64,000 nucleotides of DNA from assembly GCF_024362485.1 (NCBI RefSeq), contig NZ_CP101456.1, forward strand, positions 2,604,001 through 2,668,000, given 5' to 3'. This DNA comes from Natronobeatus ordinarius (lineage in GTDB: Archaea > Halobacteriota > Halobacteria > Halobacteriales > Natrialbaceae). The stretch's first letter is position 1, and every line of letters starts with the position of its first letter. Under the pieces are notes generated by a model that did not search any database, was not told the origin of the DNA, and saw nothing but the letters and a program-made list of their open reading frames with translations. A program made the position numbers and the translations under genes. This document shows, one piece after another, positions 43,576 to 53,452 of the stretch.

Positions 43576-45663
43576 CTACCTGACCTTTTCGCCGAGCTCG
43601 GCGTCGCCGTGGGTCGTCAGCAGGTCCGCCTGCTCGCCCGCCGCGAGGATCATCCCGTTGCTCTCGACGCCGAACAGCTCGGCGGGCTCCATGTTCGCCA
43701 GCAGAATGCACTTCGTGCCCGGCAGCTCCTCGAGGTCGTGCAGACGCTTGATTCCCGCCACGACCTGGCGGGTCTCGAAGCCGATGTCGACCTCGAGGCG
43801 CGCGAGGTCGTCCGCGCCGTCGATGCCTTCTGCTGCCTCGATCCGCCCGACGCGGATGTCCAGATCCTGGAACTCCTCGAAGCTGATGCGATCCTCGAGC
43901 AGGGGCTCGAGGTCGTCGGTGGCTGCCATGTCGTCGGCTTCTCCCTCATCCGTCTCGTCGCTTTCGGTTTCCGACGCGTCCTCGGCAGCCGCCTCGATCT
44001 TCGCCTCGAGTTTCTCCTCGAGTTCGTCGACGCGGTCGTCCTCGATCTTCTCGAAGAGTTCGCCCGGTTCGTCGAAGTGTCGGGGCGGAGCCTCGAGGGC
44101 CTCGGCGAGGTGGGCGTCGGCGACCTCGCCTTCCTCGCCGAGTTGCTCCCACAGGGCTTGGGCCTTGCCGGGGGCAATCGGCTCTAAGAGGACGCCGACG
44201 GCCTTCGCGAGCTGGACGCAGTCGCGGATGACCTGAGCCGCCTCGTCGGGCTCGTCGTCCGTGAGCTTCCAGGGCTCGTTGCGCTGGATGTACTCGTTGC
44301 CGAACTGGGCGAGGCGGACGGCGGCATGGCCGACGCCTCGGAGCGAGTAGTCGTTGACCGCCTCGCGGACCTCCTCGATCGCGCCGTTGATCCGACTCTC
44401 GACCTCCCCTGACACCTCGGCCTCGGGCGTCCCCTCGTAGTTTCGGTAGGCAAAGAGCAGCGAGCGGTACCAGAAGTTGCCGACCGTGCCCACGAGTTCG
44501 CCGTTGACCTTCTCCTGGAAGGCCGTCCAGGTGAAGTCGACGTCCTGCTGGAGGCCGCCCGTGGTCGTCAGGTAGTACCGGAGCAGATCGGGGTGAAAGC
44601 CCTCCTCGAGGTACTCCCGGGCCCAGATGGCCCGGTTGCGGCTGGTCGAGAGGCCCTTGCCGTCGATCGTGATAAAGCCGGTCGCGGCCACGGCGCGTGG
44701 GGCGTTGTAGCCGGCTCCCTCGAGCATCGCCGGCCAGAAGATGGTGTGGTGCTGGATGATGTCCCGGCCGATGACGTGGACGATCTCGCCCTCGTCCTTC
44801 CAGACGTCTTCCCAGTCGTACTCGTCGGCACCCACTCGTGCTGTGTACTGCTTCGTCGAGGAGATGTACTCGATCGGCGCGTCCACCCAGACGTACAGCA
44901 CGAGGTCCTCGGCCCCCTCGCCGGGGTAGTCGATCCCCCAGTCCATGTCGCGGGTGATACACCAGTCCTGCAGGCCGTCCTCGATCCACTGGCGGGGCTG
45001 GTTGCGGGCGTTCGAGGTTCCCTCGAGGTCGTCGAGGAACTCGGTGAGGTACGCCTCGAAGTCCGAAACGCGGAAGAACTTGTGGGTGCGCTCGCGGTAC
45101 TCCGCGGGGTTGCCCGTGATCGAACTGTGGGGGTCCTCGACCTCGCCGGGCTCTAAGTGACGCTGACAGCCCTCGTCACACTCGTCGCCGCGAGCCTTTG
45201 CACCGCAGTACGGACAGGTCCCCTCGACGTAGCGGTCGGGGAGGTACTGGTCGGCGTCGGGGTCGTAGGCCACCTGGATCTCTTTTTCGTAGATGTGACC
45301 CTCTTCCTCGAGCGTCAGGACGATGTCCTGGGTCGTCTCGGTGTTCGTCTCGTCGTGGGTGTGGCCGTAGTTGTCGAAGTCGACGGCGAACTGCGGGAAG
45401 GTTTCTTCGTACTGTTCGTGCCAGCGCAGCGCGAACGCCTCCGGCTCGACGCCCTCTTCCTCCGCGTTGACGGCAACGGGCGTGCCGTGCATGTCCGACC
45501 CACAGACGTAGGCCGACTGCTGGCCGAGGGTTTTGAGGGCGCGGTTGAACGCGTCTGCACCGATGTAGCCGCGGAGGTGACCGATGTGTAAATCGCCGTT
45601 GGCGTACGGCAACCCGCAGGTCACGACCGCGGGGCGATCCGTTGGATAGTCGTCGTGGCTCAT
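43576..45663 (-). CDS. metG: Methionyl-tRNA synthetase with C-terminal tRNA-binding domain
   Basis: The 695-residue class I enzyme has HIGH at 26-29, a zinc-finger region (CPYCGAKARGDECDEGC near 149-165), WVDAP and a KMSKS variant GKGLSTSRN near 340, the anticodon helix bundle, an acidic linker (about 555-590), and an EMAP II-like C-terminal domain (FQDLDIRVGRIEAA..., to 695). This fused domain aids tRNA binding and dimerisation. It charges tRNA-Met. The length fits fused archaeal forms. Confidence 0.97.
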   Translation of the reverse strand: MSHDDYPTDRPAVVTCGLPYANGDLHIGHLRGYIGADAFNRALKTLGQQSAYVCGSDMHGTPVAVNAEEEGVEPEAFALRWHEQYEETFPQFAVDFDNYGHTHDETNTETTQDIVLTLEEEGHIYEKEIQVAYDPDADQYLPDRYVEGTCPYCGAKARGDECDEGCQRHLEPGEVEDPHSSITGNPAEYRERTHKFFRVSDFEAYLTEFLDDLEGTSNARNQPRQWIEDGLQDWCITRDMDWGIDYPGEGAEDLVLYVWVDAPIEYISSTKQYTARVGADEYDWEDVWKDEGEIVHVIGRDIIQHHTIFWPAMLEGAGYNAPRAVAATGFITIDGKGLSTSRNRAIWAREYLEEGFHPDLLRYYLTTTGGLQQDVDFTWTAFQEKVNGELVGTVGNFWYRSLLFAYRNYEGTPEAEVSGEVESRINGAIEEVREAVNDYSLRGVGHAAVRLAQFGNEYIQRNEPWKLTDDEPDEAAQVIRDCVQLAKAVGVLLEPIAPGKAQALWEQLGEEGEVADAHLAEALEAPPRHFDEPGELFEKIEDDRVDELEEKLEAKIEAAAEDASETESDETDEGEADDMAATDDLEPLLEDRISFEEFQDLDIRVGRIEAAEGIDGADDLARLEVDIGFETRQVVAGIKRLHDLEELPGTKCILLANMEPAELFGVESNGMILAAGEQADLLTTHGDAELGEKVR

Positions 45664-45925
45664 GTGGTTGGTGTCTCTGGTGACGGGCGTAAAACCCGCC
45701 GATTTCGTTCTCGACAGCCGATACTCCGCGTCGAGTCCTCGAGTCCGGGTTTCGACGCCACGTGAGGGCCGTATGACCGGCCGAGTTCGTGGCGCTCCCC
45801 CCGACGACAGCGGGTGCTACATACGCATAGAACGAGCGGCGAACGCGACGGCTGCCGTCGGAATCACGCGCGGTGATACTCGCTCGCTCGAAAAAAAGAT
45901 TTCCATGCACCGACGACCGTGTCGG

Positions 45926-46186
45926 TTACAGCGGCTCCTCGTCGTCCGTTCGCATCCACTCGAGTTCGAACTCGATGCTCCGTTCGACGCCGCCGTCTTC
46001 GGGTTCGTCTTCGACCTCGAGTTCGAACTCGACGGTTTCGGGCGGATTGACGACGACGGTCTCGTCACCGACCTCGAGTTCGATCTCGTCCGACCCTCGA
46101 AGTCGGTCGGCGAAGCGCTCGAGGTGGTCGGCGATCTCGTCCCGGGAGAGGTCACGCTCGTATTCGATTTCGGTTTCCTCAGACAT
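45926..46186 (-). CDS. Amphi-Trp domain-containing protein
   Basis: The 86-residue acidic protein matches the amphi-Trp domain: YERDLSRDEIADHLERFADR, ELEVGDETVVVNPPETVEFE and a closing IEFELEWMR. The domain has a helix and amphipathic beta strands with a late tryptophan; its function is unknown to me. The start at 46186 removes non-conserved residues. It faces the 46295 gene divergently. Confidence 0.88.
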   Translation of the reverse strand: MSEETEIEYERDLSRDEIADHLERFADRLRGSDEIELEVGDETVVVNPPETVEFELEVEDEPEDGGVERSIEFELEWMRTDDEEPL

Positions 46187-46294
46187 ACGAGAGGCGTTCA
46201 ACGGATGGACGGATAAAACCACTCACTACCCACGAAAGCCATCCTCGAACCCGCAGCGTTCTTTATCCTGACCGTCGTCGATCGAGGTAGCACG

Positions 46295-46534
46295 ATGGGG
46301 GGCGAACACGATCAGGACGACGAGGTGGCGGCCTCGAAAACCGTGAGCGACAGCGTGCCGTCGATCCTGCGGCTCGTGGCGCTCGGCTTCGTCGTGATCG
46401 GATTCGTCGGCGCGGTCTCGAGCGACGCCTCGCCGATCGCCGCCGACTCGGCGTTCAGCCTCCTCTTTTACGCTGGCATCGGCTGTGCGGTCGTCTCGAT
46501 CTACCTCGGCGTGTACGGTGCCGGCCGAGCGTGA
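46295..46534 (+). CDS. Small two-helix membrane protein
   Basis: The 79-residue protein has a charged N-terminus (MGGEHDQDDEVAASK) and two hydrophobic helices (LRLVALGFVVIGFVGAV and FSLLFYAGIGCAVVSIYLGV). It is a common haloarchaeal type with unknown function. It converges on the acyl-CoA dehydrogenase gene with 39 bases between. Confidence 0.7.
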   Translation: MGGEHDQDDEVAASKTVSDSVPSILRLVALGFVVIGFVGAVSSDASPIAADSAFSLLFYAGIGCAVVSIYLGVYGAGRA

Positions 46535-46573
46535 CGATCACCCCGTCTGCTACCGACGAAAACCGCCACCAGC

Positions 46574-48424
46574 TCAGTCATCCGCCAGCTCGAGTTCGGT
46601 GACCGCTTCGGGCTCGAGCGGCGCGTACCGGACGATGGCGTCGAACGCCTCGAGGGGGAGCCGATCACCCGTGGTGATCCCGCGTGCCTCGGGCGTCCGG
46701 AGCTGTCGGTCCACGAAGCGTCGAGCGACGAGGGCCGTGCGGGCGTCGCCGTTCTCGAGGCCGGCCTGGGCTTCCTCGAGCAGCAAGGCGGCGGTGAAGA
46801 CGTCGAAGAGGTAGTGGGCGAGACGTTTCGCCGAGAGCTGGGCGTACGCTTCGCCTTCGCTCGCCAGCGTGGCCAGCGCGGCCGAGAGGTCGGCGAACTC
46901 GGCCTCGACCGCCTCGACCGGCTCGGCGAGCGCTGGGTGGGCGGCGGCCTCGAGTCGCGCCTGGACGGCTTCGACGTACGGCTCGTGGGACGCCTCGCGC
47001 TCGAGCGCCCGGAGGACGTCGAGCGAGAGGACGTTCTCGGTGCCTTCCCAGATGGGGAGTACCTGGGCGTCCCGGAGCAGTCTGTGAGTGACGAACTCGT
47101 TCACGTAGCCGTTGCCGCCCTGGATCTCCATGGCGTAAGAGGCCGTATCGACGGCCATCCGGCCGGTTCGAAGCTTCGCAATCGGGATCAACAGCCGCAG
47201 CAGCCGGTAGACGTTCTCGACGTCCTCGCCGGCGCTCGTCCGGTTCTCGCCGTTTCGCTCGGCTCGCTCGCGTTCTGAGAGCAGCCGCGACGCCTCGAAC
47301 GTAAAGGCCGTGGCGGCTTCGTGGTCCACGGCCATATCCACGAGGTCCGCGCGCATCAGCGGGAACGCGTCGATCGTGCGGCCGAACGCCTCGCGGTCCG
47401 CGGCGTGAATTTTGCTCTCGAGCAGTGCCCGGCCGATGATCCCGCACGACGCGGCGGCGTTCGACAGCCGCTCGAGGTTAAGCATCTCGGCCATCTGCTT
47501 GAAACCAGATTCCGCCTCGCCAACGAGAAACGCCGGCGTCTCCTCGAACTCGACCTCGCCCGTCGGGACGGAGATCGTTCCAAGCTTGTCCTTCAGCCGG
47601 CGGTAGAACTGGTCGTTGAGGGCGTCTCCCGGCGGCGTTCCCGAGAACGCGGCGCGGCGCCCCTTCGTGAGGACACCGTCGTCCGGGTCGCCGTGAGGGA
47701 CCAGAAACATCGAGAGGCCGGCGGTTCCCGCAGGGGCGTCTTCGGTCCGGGCGAGCGCGAGCGTGCCCTCGGCGTCGATATTCGAGCAGAACCACTTCTC
47801 GCCCGTGAGCCGCCAGCAGCCCGCCGACTCGTCGTACGCGGCGCGCGTCTCGTTCGCCCCGACGTCGCTCCCGCCCTGTTTCTCGGTGAGGAACATCGCC
47901 CCCTCGATCAGGTCGTCGTGCTCGCGGCTGACGAGGGCGTCGTAGTAGGGCTCGAGGGACCCGTCGTCGAACTTTTCGAGGACGAGCGCCGCGCCGGCGG
48001 TCATCGCCACCGGGCAGGCGAGTCCGCCGTCGGCGTACGACAGCAGGTACAGCATCCCGAGGTAGTGGCTCAGGGGCATCGGCTCGTCCCGTCCCGGCGG
48101 GGCCCGGAACGAGTCGGAAACGGTGCCCGCCTCGTAGACCAGCCGCTCGCTCTCGAGCAGTTCGGCCGGGTAGCGGACGACGTTTTGCACCTGGCCGTAC
48201 GCGTCGTAGGGCTCGAGTTCGGGTCCGTGGTCGTCGACGTAGTCGGCGTTGTCCGCGATCGTGTGTCCGACGATTTCGCCGAACGACTCGAGTCGGGGTA
48301 CAGCCCACTCGAACTCGTCGGCGGCGTACACCCGGCGCAGTTCGCGCTGGATCGTTCGGTCCAGCTCCCAGTAGTTGACGTGTCGTCCCTTCTCGAGCTG
48401 TCCGTAGTCGATTCCCTCGCTCAT
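46574..48424 (-). CDS. AidB-like acyl-CoA dehydrogenase
   Basis: The 616-residue flavoprotein has the acyl-CoA dehydrogenase core (FLTEKQGGSDVGANET, WRLTGEKWFCSN, a later TASYAMEIQGGNGYVNEF and LLRDAQVLPIWEGTENV) and long extra N- and C-terminal regions typical of the AidB branch. AidB-like proteins are linked to alkylation response in bacteria; a fatty-acid role is equally possible. The ATG at 48424 is 166 bases from the divergent actin-like gene. Confidence 0.9.
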   Translation of the reverse strand: MSEGIDYGQLEKGRHVNYWELDRTIQRELRRVYAADEFEWAVPRLESFGEIVGHTIADNADYVDDHGPELEPYDAYGQVQNVVRYPAELLESERLVYEAGTVSDSFRAPPGRDEPMPLSHYLGMLYLLSYADGGLACPVAMTAGAALVLEKFDDGSLEPYYDALVSREHDDLIEGAMFLTEKQGGSDVGANETRAAYDESAGCWRLTGEKWFCSNIDAEGTLALARTEDAPAGTAGLSMFLVPHGDPDDGVLTKGRRAAFSGTPPGDALNDQFYRRLKDKLGTISVPTGEVEFEETPAFLVGEAESGFKQMAEMLNLERLSNAAASCGIIGRALLESKIHAADREAFGRTIDAFPLMRADLVDMAVDHEAATAFTFEASRLLSERERAERNGENRTSAGEDVENVYRLLRLLIPIAKLRTGRMAVDTASYAMEIQGGNGYVNEFVTHRLLRDAQVLPIWEGTENVLSLDVLRALEREASHEPYVEAVQARLEAAAHPALAEPVEAVEAEFADLSAALATLASEGEAYAQLSAKRLAHYLFDVFTAALLLEEAQAGLENGDARTALVARRFVDRQLRTPEARGITTGDRLPLEAFDAIVRYAPLEPEAVTELELADD

Positions 48425-48590
48425 ACGCGCTCGGTTGGTGACTATCGACCATAAACGTGCAGCCAGATAACACGACGCACGTTTACTCGAGTTTGCCCCG
48501 GCTGCTGTATCGACCGGTGTCCGACCGCTAATTTTCAGTTCTGGTACTCGGAGGGGAACGACCAAGAGGCCGCCCGCGGTTTCCGGGGGC

Positions 48591-51479
48591 ATGGTACACG
48601 GCCTCGACATCGGAACGGGGGCGCTTCGATCGGTCAGCGGGGAGCCCAACGACCTGGCGCTCGAGTCGGAGCCGCCGATTGCGCTGGCAACCGACGAGTC
48701 GACGCTCGAGTCGGCCGGCGTGGATCCCGACGCCTGTCACGCGATCGAGCGGAACGGAGCGACGTACGTCCTGGGTTCGGACGCGGCAACCGTGGCCGAG
48801 TCGACCGGCGACGAGCCGGTTCGATTGCTCGCGAACGGTTTTCTGATCGGCGATCGCTACGCCGAACCCGCACTCGAGGCGCTCTTCGACGGCCTGCTCG
48901 CCGACGTGGCCGACGGGCGACTCTGTTACACCACGCCCGGCCCGCTCGTCGATGCCGACGAACCAGCCGAGGCACACCGGACGAGCCTGGAAGCGATCCT
49001 CGAGGATCGAGGCGTCGACGCGACGGCGGTGACCAGGGGGTTCGCCGTGATCTACGATCAGCTCGAGGCAGACAACTACACCGGGCTCGGCGTCTGCATC
49101 GAGGCGGGAACGACGAGCGTCGCCCTCGCGTACTACGGCGTGCCGGTGATGGCCGTCTCGCTCTCGAGCGGCGGCGAGTGGATCGTCGATCGCGTCGCCG
49201 AGGAGACCGGCACCTCGCGAACGGACGTCGCCGCGACGCTCGAGGAGTTCGCGCTCGATCCGAACGCCGCGGCCGGCGAGGTAGAGCGCGCGCTGGCGCA
49301 GGCGTACGACGCCCTCGTCGGGGAGTTGATCGCCGCGATTCAGGCTGCGGCCGCCGAGGCCGACCTCGAGCGAGGGATCGCCGTCCCGGTCGCCGTCGGT
49401 GGCGACCGCGCCGTCGAGGGCGTCGAATTTCTCCTCGGCGGACGGTTCGACGCGGCGACGCTCCCCTTCTCGATCCGTGGCGTTCGGCTCGCTGACGAGC
49501 CGGCGCGCTGTCCGGCTCGCGGCGCGCTCGCAGCCGCCCGGGACGACGTGGACGCCTACGAAGCCGTCACCTGGTCGGACGCCTCGAGCGACGACGACGC
49601 GCCCGCAGTTGCGACGTCGGCCGACGACGAACGCGCTGACACGCTGGCGTTCGACGAACAACCGGTCGAGCACGACACCGACGCCAGCACGGATGCGGCC
49701 ATCGACCGGCTGTTCGACCGCCTCGCGACCCGCGACGAGGAGATCGAAACGGTCGCCGAAGCGGTCGACGAACTCGTCGCGGCCCACGACGCCCTCGAAC
49801 GGCAGAGCGCGGCGGCCGCGGACGTCGACCGGCTCGACGATCGACTCGAGGAGCTCGCCGACGACCTCGCGGCCCTCGAGCGCGAAACCGACGCGGACGT
49901 CGCCGATCTCGTGGACGATCTCGACGCGATTCGAGAGACGCTTCGGTCACTCGAGGACCACCTCGAGTCGGTTTCCGGAACCGTCTCGACGGTCGAAGCG
50001 CGTGTCGCCGACGAGCGAGCCACACTCGAGGACCGACTCGACGACCTCGCCGCGACTGCAGCGACCACCGCCGACGTCGAGGACGTTCGATACGACCTCG
50101 AGACCGTGGCCGACGACCTGTCGGGAGTCGACGACCGGCTCGAGACGGTCCGGACTCGCGCCGAGGGACTCTCCGGGCGGATCGAGGAGGTTTCAGAACG
50201 AGCCGGCGCCCGGCTCGACAGACTCGACGATGACGTGGGTGAGCGGTTCGATCGGCTCGACGAGAGCGTGGACGAGCGGTTCGATCGGCTCGACGAGAGC
50301 GTGGACGAGCGGGTCGAAACCCTGGAAGCCGACGTCGAGGACCGCGTCGGCGGGCTCGAGACCGACCTCGAATCCATCGACGAGGCGGTGACGGCACTCG
50401 AGGACGACCTCGGAACGCGACTCGACTCGATCGGGGACGAACTCGACTCGATCGAAAACGACCTCGACGACGTTCGGACGTCGGCCGAGGACCGACTGGA
50501 TGCCCTCGGCGAGTCGGTCGAAACCCTCGAGGGGAACGCAGTGACCGGCGACGAACTCGCCTCGGTCGAGGCCGACGTCGAACGGCTCGAAACGCACCTC
50601 GGTGAGACGACGGCGACGCTCGAGGCCGACGTCGAGGCCACAACGCAGTCACTCTCCGATCTCGAGGTCGCCACTGAGACGCTATCGACGGCCCTCGACT
50701 CGATTGACGGCGACTTCGAGAGGGTCGACGGTCGACTCGAGACGGTCGACGAAACGCTCGACTCGCTGGCGGCCGACCTCGAGACGCTCGAATCCACCGT
50801 CGACGACGCGGCGAGTCGTGCGGCCGTCGACGCCGTCGACGAACGCTCCATCGACCTCGAGACGCGTCTCGGCGACCTCGAGTCGTCGTTCGAGGAGGTC
50901 CAGTCGACGCTTTCGGCCGTCGAGGCCGACGTCTCGGCGCTGTCGACCTCGATCGCCGACCGGACGACCCCGGCGTCGGCGGACGATCTCGCGACGCTCG
51001 AATCACGCCTCAACGAGATCGCGAGGGAAGCCGACGACGCAGCAGCCGCCGATGCCGTCGACGAACTCCGCGCTGCACTCGAAGTGCTTCAGGCGGACTC
51101 CGACACGAGAGCCGAGACCCTCGAGACGGTCTCCGACGACATCGAGGCTGTCGACGGCTCCCTCGAGGCGATCCAAGCGCGCATCGAGACGGCGACGGCT
51201 CGGCTGGATTCGCTCGAGTCGGCGCACGAATCGGACACGTCGACGCGGGACTCGGGCGACGAGGTCGACGCAGCCGCGGTGGCTGCGCTCCGGGAAGAGC
51301 TCGAGGCCGGACAGTCAGCGCGGCGAGCCGGCGTTGTGACGCCGGTGCTGGCGGGTGGTGGCGGTGCTGGGCTCGTCGCTGGCGGCGCGTTCGTACTGGC
51401 CGGTGACGCATCGCTCGGGCTCGGGGCTGTCCTCCTCGGCGTCGTTCTCGTCGCTGGGGCGGTGTATTTGTCGTCGTAG
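48591..51479 (+). CDS. Actin-like (ASKHA) ATPase fused to a giant coiled coil and membrane anchor
   Basis: The 962-residue protein has three parts. Residues 1-325 look like an actin/MreB/Hsp70-fold ATPase: phosphate-1 LDIGTGALRS (5-14), phosphate-2 CIEAGTTSVALAYYG near 170-184 (with E171 where MreB has Asp), followed by SLSSGGEWIVDRV, and adenosine motif PVAVGGDRAVEGVEFLLGG near 265-283. Residues about 390-905 are a long acidic coiled coil with Leu/Val heptads. Residues 914-962 hold two hydrophobic helices. I infer a membrane-bound cytoskeletal or scaffold protein. Confidence 0.8.
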   Translation: MVHGLDIGTGALRSVSGEPNDLALESEPPIALATDESTLESAGVDPDACHAIERNGATYVLGSDAATVAESTGDEPVRLLANGFLIGDRYAEPALEALFDGLLADVADGRLCYTTPGPLVDADEPAEAHRTSLEAILEDRGVDATAVTRGFAVIYDQLEADNYTGLGVCIEAGTTSVALAYYGVPVMAVSLSSGGEWIVDRVAEETGTSRTDVAATLEEFALDPNAAAGEVERALAQAYDALVGELIAAIQAAAAEADLERGIAVPVAVGGDRAVEGVEFLLGGRFDAATLPFSIRGVRLADEPARCPARGALAAARDDVDAYEAVTWSDASSDDDAPAVATSADDERADTLAFDEQPVEHDTDASTDAAIDRLFDRLATRDEEIETVAEAVDELVAAHDALERQSAAAADVDRLDDRLEELADDLAALERETDADVADLVDDLDAIRETLRSLEDHLESVSGTVSTVEARVADERATLEDRLDDLAATAATTADVEDVRYDLETVADDLSGVDDRLETVRTRAEGLSGRIEEVSERAGARLDRLDDDVGERFDRLDESVDERFDRLDESVDERVETLEADVEDRVGGLETDLESIDEAVTALEDDLGTRLDSIGDELDSIENDLDDVRTSAEDRLDALGESVETLEGNAVTGDELASVEADVERLETHLGETTATLEADVEATTQSLSDLEVATETLSTALDSIDGDFERVDGRLETVDETLDSLAADLETLESTVDDAASRAAVDAVDERSIDLETRLGDLESSFEEVQSTLSAVEADVSALSTSIADRTTPASADDLATLESRLNEIAREADDAAAADAVDELRAALEVLQADSDTRAETLETVSDDIEAVDGSLEAIQARIETATARLDSLESAHESDTSTRDSGDEVDAAAVAALREELEAGQSARRAGVVTPVLAGGGGAGLVAGGAFVLAGDASLGLGAVLLGVVLVAGAVYLSS
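50241..50306. repeat. Perfect 33-bp tandem duplication in the coiled coil
   Basis: Positions 50241-50273 and 50274-50306 are identical and encode ERFDRLDESVD twice; a third, diverged unit follows. Eleven residues equal one hendecad, so the duplication keeps the coiled-coil register. It suggests the rod changes length by unequal exchange. Confidence 0.85.
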
Positions 51480-51585
51480 TTCTCGCGGCGAACCGACCCC
51501 GACTCAGACGGACCGCTGTACGTCAGTTCCGACGCAACCGCGACCGTGGGACGGTTGCGCCGGTGCATCGGTACAGCAACCCATC

Positions 51586-51954
51586 TCACTCCTCGTGGAC
51601 GCCGTCGTCTTTGACGTTCGGCGCGCCCACGACGAGGACCGAACTCCCGTCCGCGGTGGCCTCGAGCTGTCGCCACGATTCCGGCGGGACGACGAGACAG
51701 TCGTGTTTCTCGAGGGAGACCACGTCCCGGTCGTCCTCGCGCTCGATCGTCACGTCGAACGCCCCCTCGAGGACGACGTACAGTTCCTCCTGTTCACCCT
51801 GTCGGTGGTACCGATTGGACTCGCCGGCGTCGTACTCCCAGATCGCCGGACGCATCTCTTCTGGCCGGAGGTGGTAGCCGATCGAGCGAAGCATCGGTCC
51901 CGTTTCGTCGAATTCGTGCGCATCGACCTCGTCGAGTGCGACAAGCGAGTACAT
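51586..51954 (-). CDS. Cupin-domain protein
   Basis: The 122-residue protein is a single cupin barrel: motif 1 YHRQGEQEELYVVLEG (first His, Glu and Tyr) and motif 2 KHDCLVVPPESWRQ. The usual second histidine of motif 2 is replaced, so metal binding may be altered. Its start near 51954 faces the MFS gene divergently. Small cupins have many roles; none can be assigned. Confidence 0.88.
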   Translation of the reverse strand: MYSLVALDEVDAHEFDETGPMLRSIGYHLRPEEMRPAIWEYDAGESNRYHRQGEQEELYVVLEGAFDVTIEREDDRDVVSLEKHDCLVVPPESWRQLEATADGSSVLVVGAPNVKDDGVHEE

Positions 51955-52051
51955 GGTCGCGCTTCGTCAGTCCGGGTGAAAAGCGCTCGCACTGCGGCAG
52001 TCACGGCGGCTCGGGCGAGAACCAGTCGGCCCTGCCGGGACCGACAGCGGC

Positions 52052-53290
52052 ATGCTTCCGATATTCGTCGATCTGTACGTGAGTACGACAGGGATAGGTG
52101 ACGTCCGCGTCGTCGCACGGGAGCTCTGGAGCGACGGTCGCGGCTGGATTCTCCTCGGCGTCGCCGGCGGCTGGTTTCTCTCGCTCGGCGTTCGACTGGT
52201 CTTTCCGCCGTTGCTCCCGTACCTCCGGGAGACGTTCTCGCTCGGGCTGACGCTCGCGGGGCTGTTGCTCACCGTCCTGTGGGTCGCTTACGCGCTCGGC
52301 CAGTTCCCCGGCGGGATCATCGGCGACCGGCTGGGAGAGGGGAACGCGCTCGTCATCAGCACGGTCGTCTCGGGCGTGGCGATCGCGGTCGTCGCCGTCT
52401 CGAACACGCCATGGATGTTGTTCGCGGCCACCGCCGTCTTCGGCTTCTCGACGGCCCTGTTCGGCCCGTCACGGTTCACGATCCTCTCGGCGATCTACGA
52501 CGATCGGGACCGGACGGCCGTCGGGTTGACGCTCTCGGCCGGCGAAGCCGGCAACGCGATCTTGCCCGTCGTCGCCGGCGTCCTCGCCGCGGCCGTCTCC
52601 TGGCGGCTCGGCTTCGGCGTCACCGTCCCGCTGTTTTTCCTCATGGCGGTCGTCCTCTTTCGGGTCGTCCCCGGCTCGGTGAGCGAGGGGAGCGCGGTCG
52701 ACACGCTCTCGCTCTCGACGTTCAGGTACGTCGTTCGCGGGATCGCCCAGCGGGCGATCGTGCTGATGACGGGCATTCACCTCTTTCTCTTTTTCGTCTA
52801 CCAGGGGTTCACCGGCTTCTACCCGACGTACCTGGTCGAGATGAAGGGGCTCTCGCCGCGATTCGCGGCGGGGTTGTTCGGCCTCTTTTTCGTCGTCGGC
52901 ATCGTCGTCCAGCCGCTGGCCGGCGCGGCCGGCGACCGGTTCGGCACGCGGCCGTCGTTGCTCGGCGTCGCGCTCGTTTCGACGGCCGCGCTCACGGCGT
53001 TGCCGTTCGTCGACGGCGTCGTGGGACTGATCGCCCTGACGGCCGTCGCGAGCACGCTCCTCGGCGTGACACCGCTCACCCAGACGTACCTCGTCAACGC
53101 GCTCCCGTCGGACATGAAAGGAAGCGGGCTCGGGCTCCTGCGCACCGTCCAGATCGCCCTCGGGGCGACCGGCCCGCTGGTCGTCGGGTTCGTCGCCGAC
53201 CTCGGCTACTTCGACGGGGCGTTCCTGCTCGTCGCGGTGATCTCGGGGCTCGGCGCCGCGCTCTGTCTGCTCGTTCCGATGGACCGCTGA
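52052..53290 (+). CDS. Major facilitator superfamily transporter
   Basis: The 412-residue protein has twelve hydrophobic segments and the MFS loop-2/3 signature G-x-x-x-D-R-x-G (GGIIGDRLGEGN) with its second-half echo GAAGDRFGTRPS. It probably exports or imports a small molecule by ion coupling; the substrate is unknown. The N-terminus before residue 20 is weakly hydrophobic, so the true start may be a little later. No regulator is obviously linked. Confidence 0.88.
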   Translation: MLPIFVDLYVSTTGIGDVRVVARELWSDGRGWILLGVAGGWFLSLGVRLVFPPLLPYLRETFSLGLTLAGLLLTVLWVAYALGQFPGGIIGDRLGEGNALVISTVVSGVAIAVVAVSNTPWMLFAATAVFGFSTALFGPSRFTILSAIYDDRDRTAVGLTLSAGEAGNAILPVVAGVLAAAVSWRLGFGVTVPLFFLMAVVLFRVVPGSVSEGSAVDTLSLSTFRYVVRGIAQRAIVLMTGIHLFLFFVYQGFTGFYPTYLVEMKGLSPRFAAGLFGLFFVVGIVVQPLAGAAGDRFGTRPSLLGVALVSTAALTALPFVDGVVGLIALTAVASTLLGVTPLTQTYLVNALPSDMKGSGLGLLRTVQIALGATGPLVVGFVADLGYFDGAFLLVAVISGLGAALCLLVPMDR

Positions 53291-53452
53291 CTCATAGGGA
53301 TTAGCAACGCAACTCATAGGTTTGTTTCATCCATCTTCAGTAGTTGAGAGTTTGGGGCTGATGAATACAAGGCGCGAATGATGCACGAGACGAGAGTTAA
53401 TCTGTGAAGGGTGATCGGTCAGTCCAGGTCCTACATTGAACGCCGTACTCTC

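Noticed and set aside
49556-51013. Long antisense frame (485 aa) inside the actin-like gene
   Set aside because: It is a Ser/Arg-rich mirror of the coiled-coil codons, has no domain, and the plus strand has clear motifs.
51967-52272. Minus-strand 101-aa frame at the MFS start
   Set aside because: Lies opposite the MFS N-terminus and has no recognisable content.
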